Shown one piece after another: positions 21,842-29,895 of a DNA stretch of 30,206 nt. Source of the stretch: Acidaminococcus hominis (GTDB lineage: Bacteria > Bacillota > Negativicutes > Acidaminococcales > Acidaminococcaceae); assembly GCF_021044795.1 (NCBI RefSeq), contig NZ_JAJNOP010000027.1; one strand, 5' to 3'. Numbering within the stretch: the stretch's first letter is position 1; the number at the start of each line of letters is the position of its first letter. Under the pieces are notes generated by a model that saw only the letters and a program-made list of their open reading frames with translations, ran no database searches and was not told where the DNA came from. The position numbers and the translations under genes were made by a program.

Positions 21842-23251
21842 TTAACGGTCAGCTTCGCTGCTTTTTGCCGCAGGCACTTCCGCGTCAAAGGCTTCCTTGT
21901 TGAAGGTGCCCAGCAGCCGGTCCACTACAATGGCGTTGGTCATGGAGCCGCTGACATTCAGCATGGTCCGGCCCATATCCACAATGGGATCAACGGCCAG
22001 CACCGGGGAGATCATTCCAAAGTAGGCCCCCAGCCCCGTTCCGGACAGGGATACGGAAGCGGACATGGTAGCGGTACCAGGAATCCCGGCAATCCCCAGG
22101 GAGCCCAGGGCCACTACGATGACGCTCATCACATACATGGTCATATCCAGTTGGATGCCTGCCACGTTGGAAATGTACACAATGCACAGGGCCGGGAAAA
22201 TACCGGCGCAGCCCTGCATGCCGGCAGTGGTGCCAAAGCTGGCCACCGTGTTGGCCGTTGCATCGTTAACCCCCAATTTTTCCGTCAGGGCATTGATGGT
22301 AGCCGGCAGCGCCCCCACACTGGAGCGGGAAGTAAAGGCCAGCAGCAGTACGGATTTGGCTTTCTTGAAATAGGTCACAGGGTTCAGGCCAAAAGCCATC
22401 AGCAGCAGGGACTGTACCACCAGCATAATGGCCACGCCCACGTAAATCAGGACAATAAAAAGGCCCATATCCCGAATGGCTGCAAACCCGCGCTGGGCCA
22501 GCGTAGATGCCAGGAGGGCCAGCACGCCGTAGGGCATCAGACCGATAATGAAGTCCGCAGCCCAGGAAATAATCAGGTGCAGTTCATCAAACAACTTGGT
22601 CACCAATTCCAGTTGGTTTGTGCCCGTAGTCTTGATCAGCCGGGCAATCCCGCCGATAACTACGGCAAATACCACCACAGCAATTACGTTGGTGGTAGCC
22701 ATGGCATTCACCGGGTTGTTGGGAATCAGGGCCCGGAGGGTATCCACCACCGGCTTTACCTCACGCATTTTGGAAGCCCCTTCGGCGGCGCTCATGCCCT
22801 GGCCCAGATGGGTGACAGAACCCAGGGTCAGGCCCACAATGGCTGCAATGGAAACCATGGTGAGCGCTACCCCCAAGGTAGAAGTTACCAGTTTCTTCAA
22901 ATTGGCGCCCTGGGACATATGAAGAATCACATGAATAATGGAAATAAACACCAGGGGAATAACCAACATACGAATCAGGTCAATAAAGCCGCCGCCCACC
23001 AAAGAGAACCACTTGGTGCTTTCTTTTACGTAGGCCACCTTCATAGGATCGGTGGGGAATCCGGCAATCACCTGGACCACCAGTCCCAGCACTGCCCCCA
23101 AAAGGGTACCGGCAATGACCAGGGTGCCAAAGTCCGTATTTTTCCGCTGCAAATAGTACACCACGCCCAAAAGGGCCACAAACAGGACCAGAATGCCCAC
23201 GGTAGTCGGGCTGCTGATCATCAAAAACTGCTCAAAAAATGGAATGTTCAT
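21842..23251 (-). CDS. tcyP: L-cystine/dicarboxylate:cation symporter (TcyP-like, DAACS family)
   Basis: A 469-residue membrane transporter of the dicarboxylate/amino acid:cation symporter family. The length and motifs fit the cystine branch (B. subtilis TcyP): the long loop before the substrate site, FTSRSSVGALPATINAL (serine-rich HP1, about residues 310-330), and the HP2 region GIAGIPGTATMSASVSLSGTGLG. The conserved TM8 segment DPIVDMGRTMLNVSGSMTNAIVVDR contains the Asp and Asn that bind cation and amino acid. The neighbouring Cys-controlled ABC importer supports a cystine role. TcyP is assigned by resemblance; glutamate/aspartate uptake is the alternative. It has its own long leader. Confidence 0.85.
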   Translation of the reverse strand: MNIPFFEQFLMISSPTTVGILVLFVALLGVVYYLQRKNTDFGTLVIAGTLLGAVLGLVVQVIAGFPTDPMKVAYVKESTKWFSLVGGGFIDLIRMLVIPLVFISIIHVILHMSQGANLKKLVTSTLGVALTMVSIAAIVGLTLGSVTHLGQGMSAAEGASKMREVKPVVDTLRALIPNNPVNAMATTNVIAVVVFAVVIGGIARLIKTTGTNQLELVTKLFDELHLIISWAADFIIGLMPYGVLALLASTLAQRGFAAIRDMGLFIVLIYVGVAIMLVVQSLLLMAFGLNPVTYFKKAKSVLLLAFTSRSSVGALPATINALTEKLGVNDATANTVASFGTTAGMQGCAGIFPALCIVYISNVAGIQLDMTMYVMSVIVVALGSLGIAGIPGTATMSASVSLSGTGLGAYFGMISPVLAVDPIVDMGRTMLNVSGSMTNAIVVDRLLGTFNKEAFDAEVPAAKSSEADR

Positions 23252-23522
23252 GATACGTCTCCTTTTGCTCCTCTAAGCTTTCGTAATTTACTTTCCAGCC
23301 GTTTCACCGGCTGCCGTGCTGCCATGTTTTGTCCGTGGTCATCTCCCTTGCTGCACCCGTTTGGGCCGAGGCTCAGCGGGCTAAGGGTCCTTCCTGCGTT
23401 CCCCAGCAGGCCCTTCGCTCTCGCAGCTTGTTATTTTACAAATTTCTTTATTGCTTTCTGTTATTCTAACAGCTTTTGCAGCAAAGCACCACCCTGCTTT
23501 GGAGGCAGCCTTTGCCGCTGAG
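23252..23522 (-). promoter_or_regulatory. Structured leader region before the cystine symporter
   Basis: This 271-nt gap holds a candidate extended -10 (TGTTAGAAT, -10 at 23463-23468) and then about 200 nt with many hairpins on the minus strand. Visible stems are CCTGC/GCAGG (within 23400 +/- 15), AGCCG/CGGCT (about 23292-23307) and GCTGC with GCAGC enclosing a GC-rich domain. At its upstream end GCGGCAAAG/CTTTGCTGC could pair over 9 bp. No T-run terminator and no known riboswitch core (SAM, T-box, cobalamin) is visible. It may be a 3' end/terminator for the ABC gene plus a long 5' leader. Confidence 0.4.
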
Positions 23523-24272
23523 TTAATTATAGGAATGGCACAGCACCCGGTGAAGGAATTTCTGGGTCCGTTCTTCTTTGGGATGCTCAAAAATATCCTG
23601 GGAACTGCCTTCTTCTACAATCACGCCCCCATCCATGAAGATAACATGGGTGGCTACGTCCTTGGCAAACTTCATTTCGTGGGTTACCACAATCATGGTG
23701 GTTCCCTCGTCTGCCAGGTCCTTCATGACCTTGAGAACTTCCCCGACCAGCTCCGGATCCAGGGCCGAGGTAGGTTCATCAAAAAGGATAACGTCGGGTT
23801 TCACCGCAATGGCCCGGGCAATGCCCACCCGCTGCTGCTGACCCCCGGACAGCTGGGAAGGATAGTAGTCCAGCCGGTCGCCCATCCCCACCTTTTGAAG
23901 GGCCTGGACGGCGATTTCTTCCGCTTCCTTTTTGTCCATGCCCCGGCCGGTGGTGAGCCCCAGGGTCACATTTTCCAGTACCGTCTTGTTGGCAAACAAG
24001 TTGTAGCCCTGAAACACAAAGGCTGTCTTTTTCCGCACAGCGGCAATTTCCTTTTGGGAAGCCCGGTTCAGGTCCAGATGCATACCGGCAAAATCCATTT
24101 CTCCCGCATCCGCCCGTTCCAGGAAGTTCAGGCAGCGCAGAAAGGTCGTCTTGCCGGAGCCGCTGGGCCCCAAAATCACCACCACATCTCCCTTATTGAT
24201 ATCCATATGAACGTTTTTCAGCACGTCCAAATCGCCAAAGCTTTTGCGTACATCTCGAATCGATAACAGCAT
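23523..24272 (-). CDS. Polar amino acid ABC transporter, ATP-binding subunit
   Basis: A 249-residue ABC ATPase of the polar-amino-acid uptake type (GlnQ/ArtP/TcyC). Walker A is GPSGSGKT at residues 35-42, the signature LSGGQQQR starts at 141, Walker B is VILFDE at 161-166, and the H-loop is His198. The Q-loop lies in VFQGYNLFANKTV. It powers import with the two permeases upstream. Cys-responsive control of the operon points to cystine or cysteine (TcyC-like), but the ATPase alone cannot show the substrate. It ends the transporter operon; the symporter gene is 271 nt further. Confidence 0.93.
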   Translation of the reverse strand: MLLSIRDVRKSFGDLDVLKNVHMDINKGDVVVILGPSGSGKTTFLRCLNFLERADAGEMDFAGMHLDLNRASQKEIAAVRKKTAFVFQGYNLFANKTVLENVTLGLTTGRGMDKKEAEEIAVQALQKVGMGDRLDYYPSQLSGGQQQRVGIARAIAVKPDVILFDEPTSALDPELVGEVLKVMKDLADEGTTMIVVTHEMKFAKDVATHVIFMDGGVIVEEGSSQDIFEHPKEERTQKFLHRVLCHSYN

Positions 24273-24288
24273 CTTGATTCCACCCCTC

Positions 24289-24993
24289 TTAAGCGGCCCG
24301 GAAAGAACCCATCCGGTTTTCCGCCAATTTATAGGCCAGCTGCACTACAGTGCAGACAATCAGGTAAACAACAAAAACATCCAGGTACGCTTCAATATAA
24401 TTGTACCCATAGGAAGCGGCAATCTTGCCCACCGCCAGCACATCTTTTACGGTCATGAGAAAGGCCAGGGACGTGCCCTTGATCAGATTCACGGTAATGT
24501 TGCACACCGCCGGCAAGGCCACCACCGCAGCCTGGGGAATGATAATTTTCCGGTAGGTTTGGAAAGGGCTAAGGCCAATGCTCACTCCGGCTTCCAGCTG
24601 TCCCCGGGGAATGCTCAGCAGCGCCGACCGGAACACTTCGCTGAGCAGTGCCGTGGTGTTTAAGGCAAAAATAATCACGGCGTACCAGAAGGGGTCAATG
24701 CTTTCAAATACATTAAAGTCCAGGCCCAAACTTTTCACCACTACGTTCAAAAAACTGGGCAAAAGGCTGTAGAACAACAATATCTGCAGTACAATAGGCG
24801 TTCCCCGGACAAAGGAAACGTAGGCTTTGGTCAGGCTGCTGCCCAGCACATTCCCCCGAATCCGCAAAAGCGCCATGTAGAAGGCAAAGGGAATGGCGAT
24901 TAGTAGGGACAGGGCGGTGAGCCCCAGGGTCGTGCCGATACCGCTCCAGATTTTGAGAAAAGTGTCTGCCATAAAGGCTGTATCCAGTTCCAT
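24289..24993 (-). CDS. Polar amino acid ABC transporter, permease subunit 2
   Basis: A 234-residue HisM/TcyB-type permease with about five membrane segments. The EAA loop, with its contacts to the ATPase, is seen in LEAGVSIGLSPFQTYRKIIIPQAAVVALPAV (about residues 145-175). It lies 16 nt before the ATPase gene and 12 nt after the first permease, with a strong ribosome binding site. Both permeases form a heterodimeric channel. Confidence 0.9.
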   Translation of the reverse strand: MELDTAFMADTFLKIWSGIGTTLGLTALSLLIAIPFAFYMALLRIRGNVLGSSLTKAYVSFVRGTPIVLQILLFYSLLPSFLNVVVKSLGLDFNVFESIDPFWYAVIIFALNTTALLSEVFRSALLSIPRGQLEAGVSIGLSPFQTYRKIIIPQAAVVALPAVCNITVNLIKGTSLAFLMTVKDVLAVGKIAASYGYNYIEAYLDVFVVYLIVCTVVQLAYKLAENRMGSFRAA

Positions 24994-25005
24994 GGTGCTC
25001 CTCCT

Positions 25006-25794
25006 TTAATGCAGTGCCTGCCGCTGCAATTTTTTGATCAGACCCAGGGACGGTCCGTTCAGCACCGGTACCCGTACCTTGGCCGTTTGTCTTGTTCTCA
25101 CCTGGCCTTTGCTCAAATGAGCCTCCAGAACGTTAAAGCCTTGGCCCACCAGCGTGGTCAGGCCCCAGTACACCAGCATGGCCGCCAGATAGATTTCCAC
25201 CCCGTAGGCCCCGAAGTTCTGGGCAATAATCAGATTGGCTTTCCCCAGCATATCAATCAGACCGATGGTATAGGCCAGCGCCCCTTCCTTCATCAGATTG
25301 ATCAGGGAATTGCCAAAGTTGGGCAGGGCTACCACCGCCGCCTGGGGCAGCATTACCTGGCGAAAAGCCTGGAAGGGCGTCAGCCCAATGCTGACAGCAG
25401 CTTCATACTGCCCTTTGGGGACGGCCTGATAGGCTGCCCGGAACACTTCCGAAATGTAGGCCCCAAACAGCAGGGTAAAGGTAATGATGGCGTAGACCGC
25501 CCGGTTCACCTCGTGCAGGTTCAGGTCCGTAAAAGCTTCTGCCAACTTGGGCAGCCCATAGAAAACAATGAACAAGAGAACAATGGAAGGGGTGCAGCGC
25601 ATGATATAGGTGTACCCATGGGCCAGCCCTTTAAGCAGCCGGTGGTTACCCAGCTTGGCCTTGGCCAGCACCATTCCAAAAACAGATCCGAAGAACACAC
25701 TGGCAAAAGCCACCAGCAGAGTTACGGATAAATAGGACAGCAGCTCCGGCAGGGTGGACAGGATCACCGAAGGGTCAAAAATTCTCGTTTGCAC
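25006..25794 (-). CDS. Polar amino acid ABC transporter, permease subunit 1
   Basis: A 262-residue HisM-type permease. The EAA loop appears in YEAAVSIGLTPFQAFRQVMLPQAAVVALPNFGNSLINL, and the start is GTG at 25794 with GGAGG 8 nt upstream. A nearby ATG is out of frame. About 25 extra residues at the C-terminus are basic and Pro-rich (about residues 232-262, RTRQTAKVRVPVLNG), longer than in standard members. It resembles its neighbour so closely in the EAA region that the two permeases probably arose by duplication. Confidence 0.9.
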   Translation of the reverse strand: MQTRIFDPSVILSTLPELLSYLSVTLLVAFASVFFGSVFGMVLAKAKLGNHRLLKGLAHGYTYIMRCTPSIVLLFIVFYGLPKLAEAFTDLNLHEVNRAVYAIITFTLLFGAYISEVFRAAYQAVPKGQYEAAVSIGLTPFQAFRQVMLPQAAVVALPNFGNSLINLMKEGALAYTIGLIDMLGKANLIIAQNFGAYGVEIYLAAMLVYWGLTTLVGQGFNVLEAHLSKGQVRTRQTAKVRVPVLNGPSLGLIKKLQRQALH

Positions 25795-25855
25795 TGCGCA
25801 TTCCTCCTTTATGAATTGACTTCCCTCTAGTGGAAGTTCTCACTTTCCAAGTTAG

Positions 25856-25884
25856 GCATGGGCTTTGCCCTGCAAAGCCCATGC
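25856..25884 (-). repeat. 13-bp hairpin between the binding-protein and permease genes
   Basis: GCATGGGCTTTGC (25856-25868) and GCAAAGCCCATGC (25872-25884) are exact inverted repeats with a 3-nt loop. No T-run follows in the direction of transcription. It lies just after the binding-protein stop, inside the operon, where such a structure can shield the upstream mRNA end from 3' exonucleases and raise binding-protein output over the permeases. Confidence 0.75.
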
Positions 25885-25898
25885 GGGATTAAGCTTGC

Positions 25899-26765
25899 TT
25901 ATTTGCCCAGGTACTGGGACAGGCTTTCGCCAAAATACTGTTTTTCCAGCTTATCAATAGTGCCGTCGTCTTTCAGTTCCTTCACGGCCTTGTCATACTC
26001 ATCTGCCAGTTTCTGTTCTTTCTTGTTGAACAGCGGATAGGTGGGAATGCCTTTGTAGCGCAGGTAGGTCAGGGAATCTGCAAACTTATGGTACGGGGCA
26101 TCCGCCTTTTCGATGTTGTTCTTGTAGCTCAGCTCTACTTCCAGGTAAGCATCATACCGGCCTTCCAGCACCCAGCTGTAGGCATCTGCAATCTGGAATG
26201 CTTCGGAGGGTTTTAACTGAATCTGCTTGTCAGGATGTTCCTTGTTGTACTGCTCGATAACGGAGTACCGGGCATCCTGGGGAGCGATGGGGACCAGCTT
26301 GCCACTGAACTTGGCAAAGGAATCCATGTCCTTGATTTCGTTGGCGTTTTCTTTCCGGATAACCAGACCAATGACGCTGGCGCCAATGTTGTTTTTCGGG
26401 AAGACGTATTTCTTTTCCCGGGCTGCGGTTTTCCAGATGCCCTTGGTACCTACCTGGTACTTGCCGGATTCGACCCCGATCAGCAGATCATCATCGGAGG
26501 TACCGGTAAATTTCCATTCGTACTGGGGCAGCTTCTTGGCCACTTCCTTCATCACGGCCACTTCAAAGCCATCGGGCTCGCCCTTGTCGTTGACAAAGTC
26601 ATAGGGTACATAGTAGTTGGTGAAGGCCACATTCACCACTTTCTTTTTGTCGCTGCCGCCTGCAGCCGCCTTATCGTCACTTTTGCCGCAGCCTGCCAGG
26701 CCTGCTGCCAGAACGCCCGTCAGAGCTGCCGTCAAAACGATTTTGCTGAGTTTTTTCAGATTCAT
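25899..26765 (-). CDS. Amino acid ABC transporter, substrate-binding lipoprotein
   Basis: A 288-residue solute-binding protein of family 3. A lipoprotein signal peptide is clear: MNLKKLSKIVLTAALTGVLAAGLAGCGKSD, with lipobox LAGC and the lipidated Cys at residue 26. The mature chain has the SBP_bac_3 pattern VVNVAFTNYYVPYDFVNDKGEPDGFEVAVMKEVAKKL, and ends EKQYFGESLSQYLGK. The ligand-binding pocket signature (residues around YEWKFTGTSDDDLLIGVESGKYQ) resembles cystine and polar amino acid binders. It lies 25 nt after the methyltransferase-like gene. Cystine is likely from the Cys T-box, but this is not shown by the binding site. Confidence 0.9.
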   Translation of the reverse strand: MNLKKLSKIVLTAALTGVLAAGLAGCGKSDDKAAAGGSDKKKVVNVAFTNYYVPYDFVNDKGEPDGFEVAVMKEVAKKLPQYEWKFTGTSDDDLLIGVESGKYQVGTKGIWKTAAREKKYVFPKNNIGASVIGLVIRKENANEIKDMDSFAKFSGKLVPIAPQDARYSVIEQYNKEHPDKQIQLKPSEAFQIADAYSWVLEGRYDAYLEVELSYKNNIEKADAPYHKFADSLTYLRYKGIPTYPLFNKKEQKLADEYDKAVKELKDDGTIDKLEKQYFGESLSQYLGK

Positions 26766-26790
26766 CTTCTATACTCCCCTTTTTAGCTGG

Positions 26791-27789
26791 TTATTTGGCT
26801 GCTTCCCGCACCCAAGCGAAATGTTCCCAATTGGTATCCCGGGGCACGGTGCAGTCGGCACCCAGGATGATGCCGGTTCTGCCGGCCTTTTCCAGAATCC
26901 GTTTGGTTTCTGCCTGAATTTCTTCCTTGGTGCCGATGTACAGCACTTCGTTATCCAGGTTGCCAAAGCCGCCCAGGGCAGCCCGGCCGCCGAAAATCTT
27001 CCGGCCTTCTTCCAAGGGCACCCCTTCCACTACCGCGGCCCAGTTAATGGTTTTCACCTCGTAGTCCTTATACCAGGTCAAATCGTTCCGGTGTCCGGAC
27101 CAGCCGCAGATGTGCAGGATGTTGTAGTCGCTGACGCTGTTGGCGGCTGCCAGGATGGCTTTTTCACCAGGTGCCAGCACCTGTTGGTAAATCGCTTCGT
27201 TAATGCCTTCGCCCAACAGGTTCTGCAGGCTCAGGTAGATGCCGGTAACGCCGCCTTCGGTAATCAGCCGTTTGGCCAGTTTGGCAATATCCCCGGAGAT
27301 TACGTCCAGGCCCTGCTTCACCGCTGCCGGATCCTCCAGCACCAGCTTGGACAGCCAGGCGTCGGCGGCAAAAATGTCCTTGCGCATGAATTTCAGGGTC
27401 GTGCCGGCGCAGAACAGATTGTAGAACAACGGAATGTCCTTGCCGTAGCGTTCGCTGAGTTTCTTGGCGTACCCGATTTGGACCGTAAACCAAGGATCAT
27501 CGTCCTTCAAAGGCACAATGTGCTTGAAATCTTCCACCGTTTCCAGACCGAAGGCCGTAGGGTTTTCGTAAGGGAAGAACCCATCGGTCATAATCTTCAC
27601 GAAATCCGGCTGCACCGTATCGATGTAACGGGTTTCTCCCGCATACAGCTGTTCAAACAGTTCCGGATGCTGGAAGGAATCGGAGTGGATTTCGTCCTGA
27701 AGGAAATGGAACCAGAAACCAGAAGGAACCCGGTCCACCGGTTTGTTGTCCATTGCTGCAAACACCAATTCTTTTTTGCTTTGAGTCAT
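26791..27789 (-). CDS. Uroporphyrinogen-decarboxylase-family protein with a methyltransferase-type zinc motif
   Basis: A 332-residue TIM-barrel protein of the UROD superfamily. It has the MtaA/CmuA/MtsA-type zinc ligand set His226-x-Cys228 ... Cys313 (LHICG and LGADCTVP), which in corrinoid-dependent methyltransferases activates a thiol (coenzyme M) for methyl transfer. True HemE lacks this set. Other family marks are VDRVPSGFWFHF at the start and FGGRAALGGFGNLDNEVLYIGTKEEI near the end. It is the first gene after a Cys T-box leader and precedes a polar amino acid importer. So a thiol-related role, such as handling methylated or thioether sulfur compounds, is plausible but unproven. AAAAUG follows GGGGAGG. 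Confidence 0.85.
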   Translation of the reverse strand: MTQSKKELVFAAMDNKPVDRVPSGFWFHFLQDEIHSDSFQHPELFEQLYAGETRYIDTVQPDFVKIMTDGFFPYENPTAFGLETVEDFKHIVPLKDDDPWFTVQIGYAKKLSERYGKDIPLFYNLFCAGTTLKFMRKDIFAADAWLSKLVLEDPAAVKQGLDVISGDIAKLAKRLITEGGVTGIYLSLQNLLGEGINEAIYQQVLAPGEKAILAAANSVSDYNILHICGWSGHRNDLTWYKDYEVKTINWAAVVEGVPLEEGRKIFGGRAALGGFGNLDNEVLYIGTKEEIQAETKRILEKAGRTGIILGADCTVPRDTNWEHFAWVREAAK

Positions 27790-27889
27790 TTTAAAATCCT
27801 CCCCGAAGTGAAATAATCTCTAGTAAAATACTAGGTTTTACAGGTAGTACGGTAGCGCAAAATCGCAGATTTTCCCGGAAAAAGGGTAC
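27790..27889 (-). promoter_or_regulatory. 3' part of the cysteine T-box leader, up to the first gene
   Basis: After the terminator T-run (27890-27896) about 100 nt remain before the start codon. Two weak hairpins are seen on the minus strand: AAAATC/GATTTT and CTAGT/ACTAG. A GGGGAGG site lies 8 nt before the ATG. I see no further recognised signal. Confidence 0.5.
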
Positions 27890-28143
27890 AAAAAAACACC
27901 GTCTCTATACAGAGACGGTGGTCCGTGGTTCCACTCTGCTTACAGCAAACTTCGCTGCAACTCTAACCCGCTAACGTGGGGACATCCGTGCAAGGCTACT
28001 ATCTAATTCGCCCGCCCGCTCACGGAGGCATTCCAACATACTTGGCTTGCGGCAGGAACTCTCAGCCGGTGATTCCCGCTCTCTGTATGGGCCTTATATG
28101 TGTACTTATTCCGATCTTCGCGTTTTCCGTATTTACAATGTTT
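27890..28143 (-). ncRNA. T-box leader for cysteine
   Basis: The minus-strand leader carries the antiterminator core AGAGTGGAACCACGG (27923-27937). Its UGGA would pair with the UCCA end of a tRNA with discriminator U73, as in tRNA-Cys (also Gly). The specifier appears as TGC (Cys) at 28028-28030, in GGAATGCCTCCGTGAG, at the position equivalent to the ATC of the ileS leader. A terminator with a 10-bp perfect stem (27897-27920) and seven T follows. Cys fits both marks; Gly fits the discriminator only. The leader controls the methyltransferase-like gene and the ABC importer. Confidence 0.88.
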
Positions 28144-28149
28144 AGCAAT

Positions 28150-28178
28150 ATAGTACGCTAGGAATATCAACTTGTCAA
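28150..28178 (-). promoter_or_regulatory. Strong promoter of the cysteine T-box operon
   Basis: On the minus strand a perfect TTGACA (28173-28178) and TACTAT (28150-28155) are exactly 17 nt apart. RNA would start near 28143. Confidence 0.8.
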
Positions 28179-28249
28179 GCGTTTATTTCAAAAAAAGTCA
28201 TTTGGCCGCTAAATTTTTTCCTAGCATTTTGTTGGAATTTATTTTTTGC

Positions 28250-29020
28250 TTATTCCCCGTAGGAATAACCAGGATTCAGCGTCACAGCCCGACCCCCGGA
28301 AATTTCCACTGCGGTACCCGTCATGTAGCTGGCTTTGCTGCTGGCGGCAAACACAATGGGAGCCGCAATTTCTTCCGGCTTGGCAGCCCGGCGCAGCAGG
28401 CACTGCTTCACCTGCTTTTCCAGTTCTCCCGGGGAAATGGTAGCTTCCACCAAGGGCGTCAGGGTAAATCCCGGCAGTATGGAGACCACGCGGATTCCCC
28501 GGCTGGCCACTTCTCCGGCAAAGGTATTGGTATAATTGACCACCGCTGCCTTCATGGCCCCGTACAGGGTAGCCCGGCCGCTGGTGGCACAGCGGGCCGC
28601 CAGGGAAGCCACGTTCACAATAACGCCCCCCTGTTTTTCCAGATACGGCACCGCGGTTTGGCAGCCCATAACCATGGACTTGAAATTCACCTCATAATGC
28701 CGGTCAATCTCCTCAACCGTGTACCATTCCTCCTCCCGGGCAAAGGAGGCTCCTACATTGTTCACCCATACGTCTATATGTCCAAAATGCTGCTTTACCG
28801 CTTTGGCAAAGGCATAGACCTGCGCTTCAATGGTCACATCTGCCGGGATGCCAAAGGCCCAGGGCCCCAGCTGGGCCAGTGCCTTGTCCAGGGTTTCCTG
28901 CCGGCGCCCGCAAATGGCTACCTGGCAGCCTTCCGCCAGGAACTGCTTGGCCGTGGCCAGGCCGATGCCCGCCGTACCCCCGGTAATGACCGCTACTTTA
29001 TCTGTCAGTCCTAGATCCAT
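28250..29020 (-). CDS. Short-chain dehydrogenase/reductase (SDR)
   Basis: A 256-residue SDR. The start at 29020 is chosen for its AAGGAGATGATCTT site; the longer frame has no such site. The cofactor motif TGGTAGIG lies at residues 13-20. Arg39-Arg40 after the second strand suggests NADP preference. NNVG at 87-90 is the structural motif, and the catalytic Ser139, Tyr153 and Lys157 form the active site. It resembles 3-oxoacyl-ACP reductase or glucose dehydrogenase-like enzymes, but the substrate cannot be assigned. It is a single-gene unit between the cysteine operon and the RIC gene. Confidence 0.9.
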   Translation of the reverse strand: MDLGLTDKVAVITGGTAGIGLATAKQFLAEGCQVAICGRRQETLDKALAQLGPWAFGIPADVTIEAQVYAFAKAVKQHFGHIDVWVNNVGASFAREEEWYTVEEIDRHYEVNFKSMVMGCQTAVPYLEKQGGVIVNVASLAARCATSGRATLYGAMKAAVVNYTNTFAGEVASRGIRVVSILPGFTLTPLVEATISPGELEKQVKQCLLRRAAKPEEIAAPIVFAASSKASYMTGTAVEISGGRAVTLNPGYSYGE

Positions 29021-29095
29021 AAGATCATCTCCTTGGCTATAGTCTATCAGAAAGCTAACAGACTGGCAAAGGTGTTTCTGCCGGCTTCGGGTCAT

Positions 29096-29128
29096 AAAAA
29101 AGCGGAACTGAACTCAGCCAGTCCCGCT
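29096..29128 (-). terminator. Terminator of the iron-sulfur repair gene
   Basis: On the minus strand AGCGGGACTG and CAGTTCCGCT pair over 10 bp with one G-U, then six T. It begins 14 nt after the gene's stop. Confidence 0.85.
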
Positions 29129-29141
29129 CTTTCTATGCAGT

Positions 29142-29846
29142 TTATTTCTGGGCTTGTTCCTCGTATTCCGGGAACAGGATGGAATTTTCCTTGAAAATGT
29201 GGATGAAAATATCATCGAACAGGGCTTCAAGAGTCTTATAGGTCCGTTCGAAAGTGATGCAGGCATCTGCCGGCAGCGTAAAGTTTTCCGTCAGCTTTTG
29301 GATTTCCTTGATCAGGTCCCCGGCTGCGCTATGTTCCTCTTCCAGTTTTTTCACATAGGCCAGGGTCTGGGCGTCCGGCTGGGGCTGCTGCCGCAGCAGC
29401 GGGAACACCAGCCGTTCTTCTTTGGCAAAATGTTCTTCCAGCTCCGCCTTCAAAGCGCAGTACAGGTGATGCAGCTGGGTCAGCAGCTCTCCGTGATGGG
29501 GATAATGGACGATGAGAATTTTGTTTAACAGCTCCTCTGCCTGGCCCATCATTTCCCGTTCCGTTACGTGGTGGGTCTGTTCCAGGCTGTCCAGCATTTC
29601 CGGAATGGACAGTTCCTTAAAGGCGTCCAGGGAAGCCGCAGCTCCCGTTTCCTTGGCCGGCACCTTTTGGGCTGCTGCGTTGAGTTTTGCCAAAAGGTCC
29701 TCCAAATTCACGTCCTTTCCCGCTACGCCCTGTTCCAGGGTATGATCCCCGCCGCAGCAGTAGTCCAGATGCAGTTCGTTGAAAAGCCCGATGGTTTGTG
29801 GATATTGCCGTACCACTTCCGCAAAAGTGTTGTTTTTCGTAATCAT
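29142..29846 (-). CDS. Iron-sulfur cluster repair di-iron protein (RIC; YtfE/ScdA family)
   Basis: A 234-residue protein that repairs Fe-S clusters damaged by nitric oxide or peroxide. The ScdA N-terminal domain has the family motif LDYCCGGDHTL with Cys30-Cys31. The hemerythrin-like four-helix bundle follows, with His and Glu ligands in THHVTERE (His92/His93), VHYPHHGELL (His117/118), HFAKEE (His139, Glu143) and EEEHSAAG (His172), plus a last HIFKEN segment. The start at 29846 has GGAGG 8 nt upstream; a longer frame has no such site. In an anaerobe it probably protects Fe-S enzymes during oxidative or nitrosative stress. It is a single-gene unit. Confidence 0.92.
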   Translation of the reverse strand: MITKNNTFAEVVRQYPQTIGLFNELHLDYCCGGDHTLEQGVAGKDVNLEDLLAKLNAAAQKVPAKETGAAASLDAFKELSIPEMLDSLEQTHHVTEREMMGQAEELLNKILIVHYPHHGELLTQLHHLYCALKAELEEHFAKEERLVFPLLRQQPQPDAQTLAYVKKLEEEHSAAGDLIKEIQKLTENFTLPADACITFERTYKTLEALFDDIFIHIFKENSILFPEYEEQAQK

Positions 29847-29895
29847 AAGAATGCCTCCCCTGCAGCGGCTTCGTTCCCGCTGCCTTGTTAGCTGT

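Noticed and set aside
22151..23521. 456-codon plus-strand frame opposite the cystine symporter
   Set aside because: Its His/Gln/Gly/Asn-rich composition is what the complement of a transporter gene gives; no ribosome binding site.
23252..23522. SAM (S-box), cobalamin or T-box riboswitch before the cystine symporter
   Set aside because: None of the conserved cores (the GGNACC T-box bulge, S-box GGCAACC, or the B12 box) can be found.
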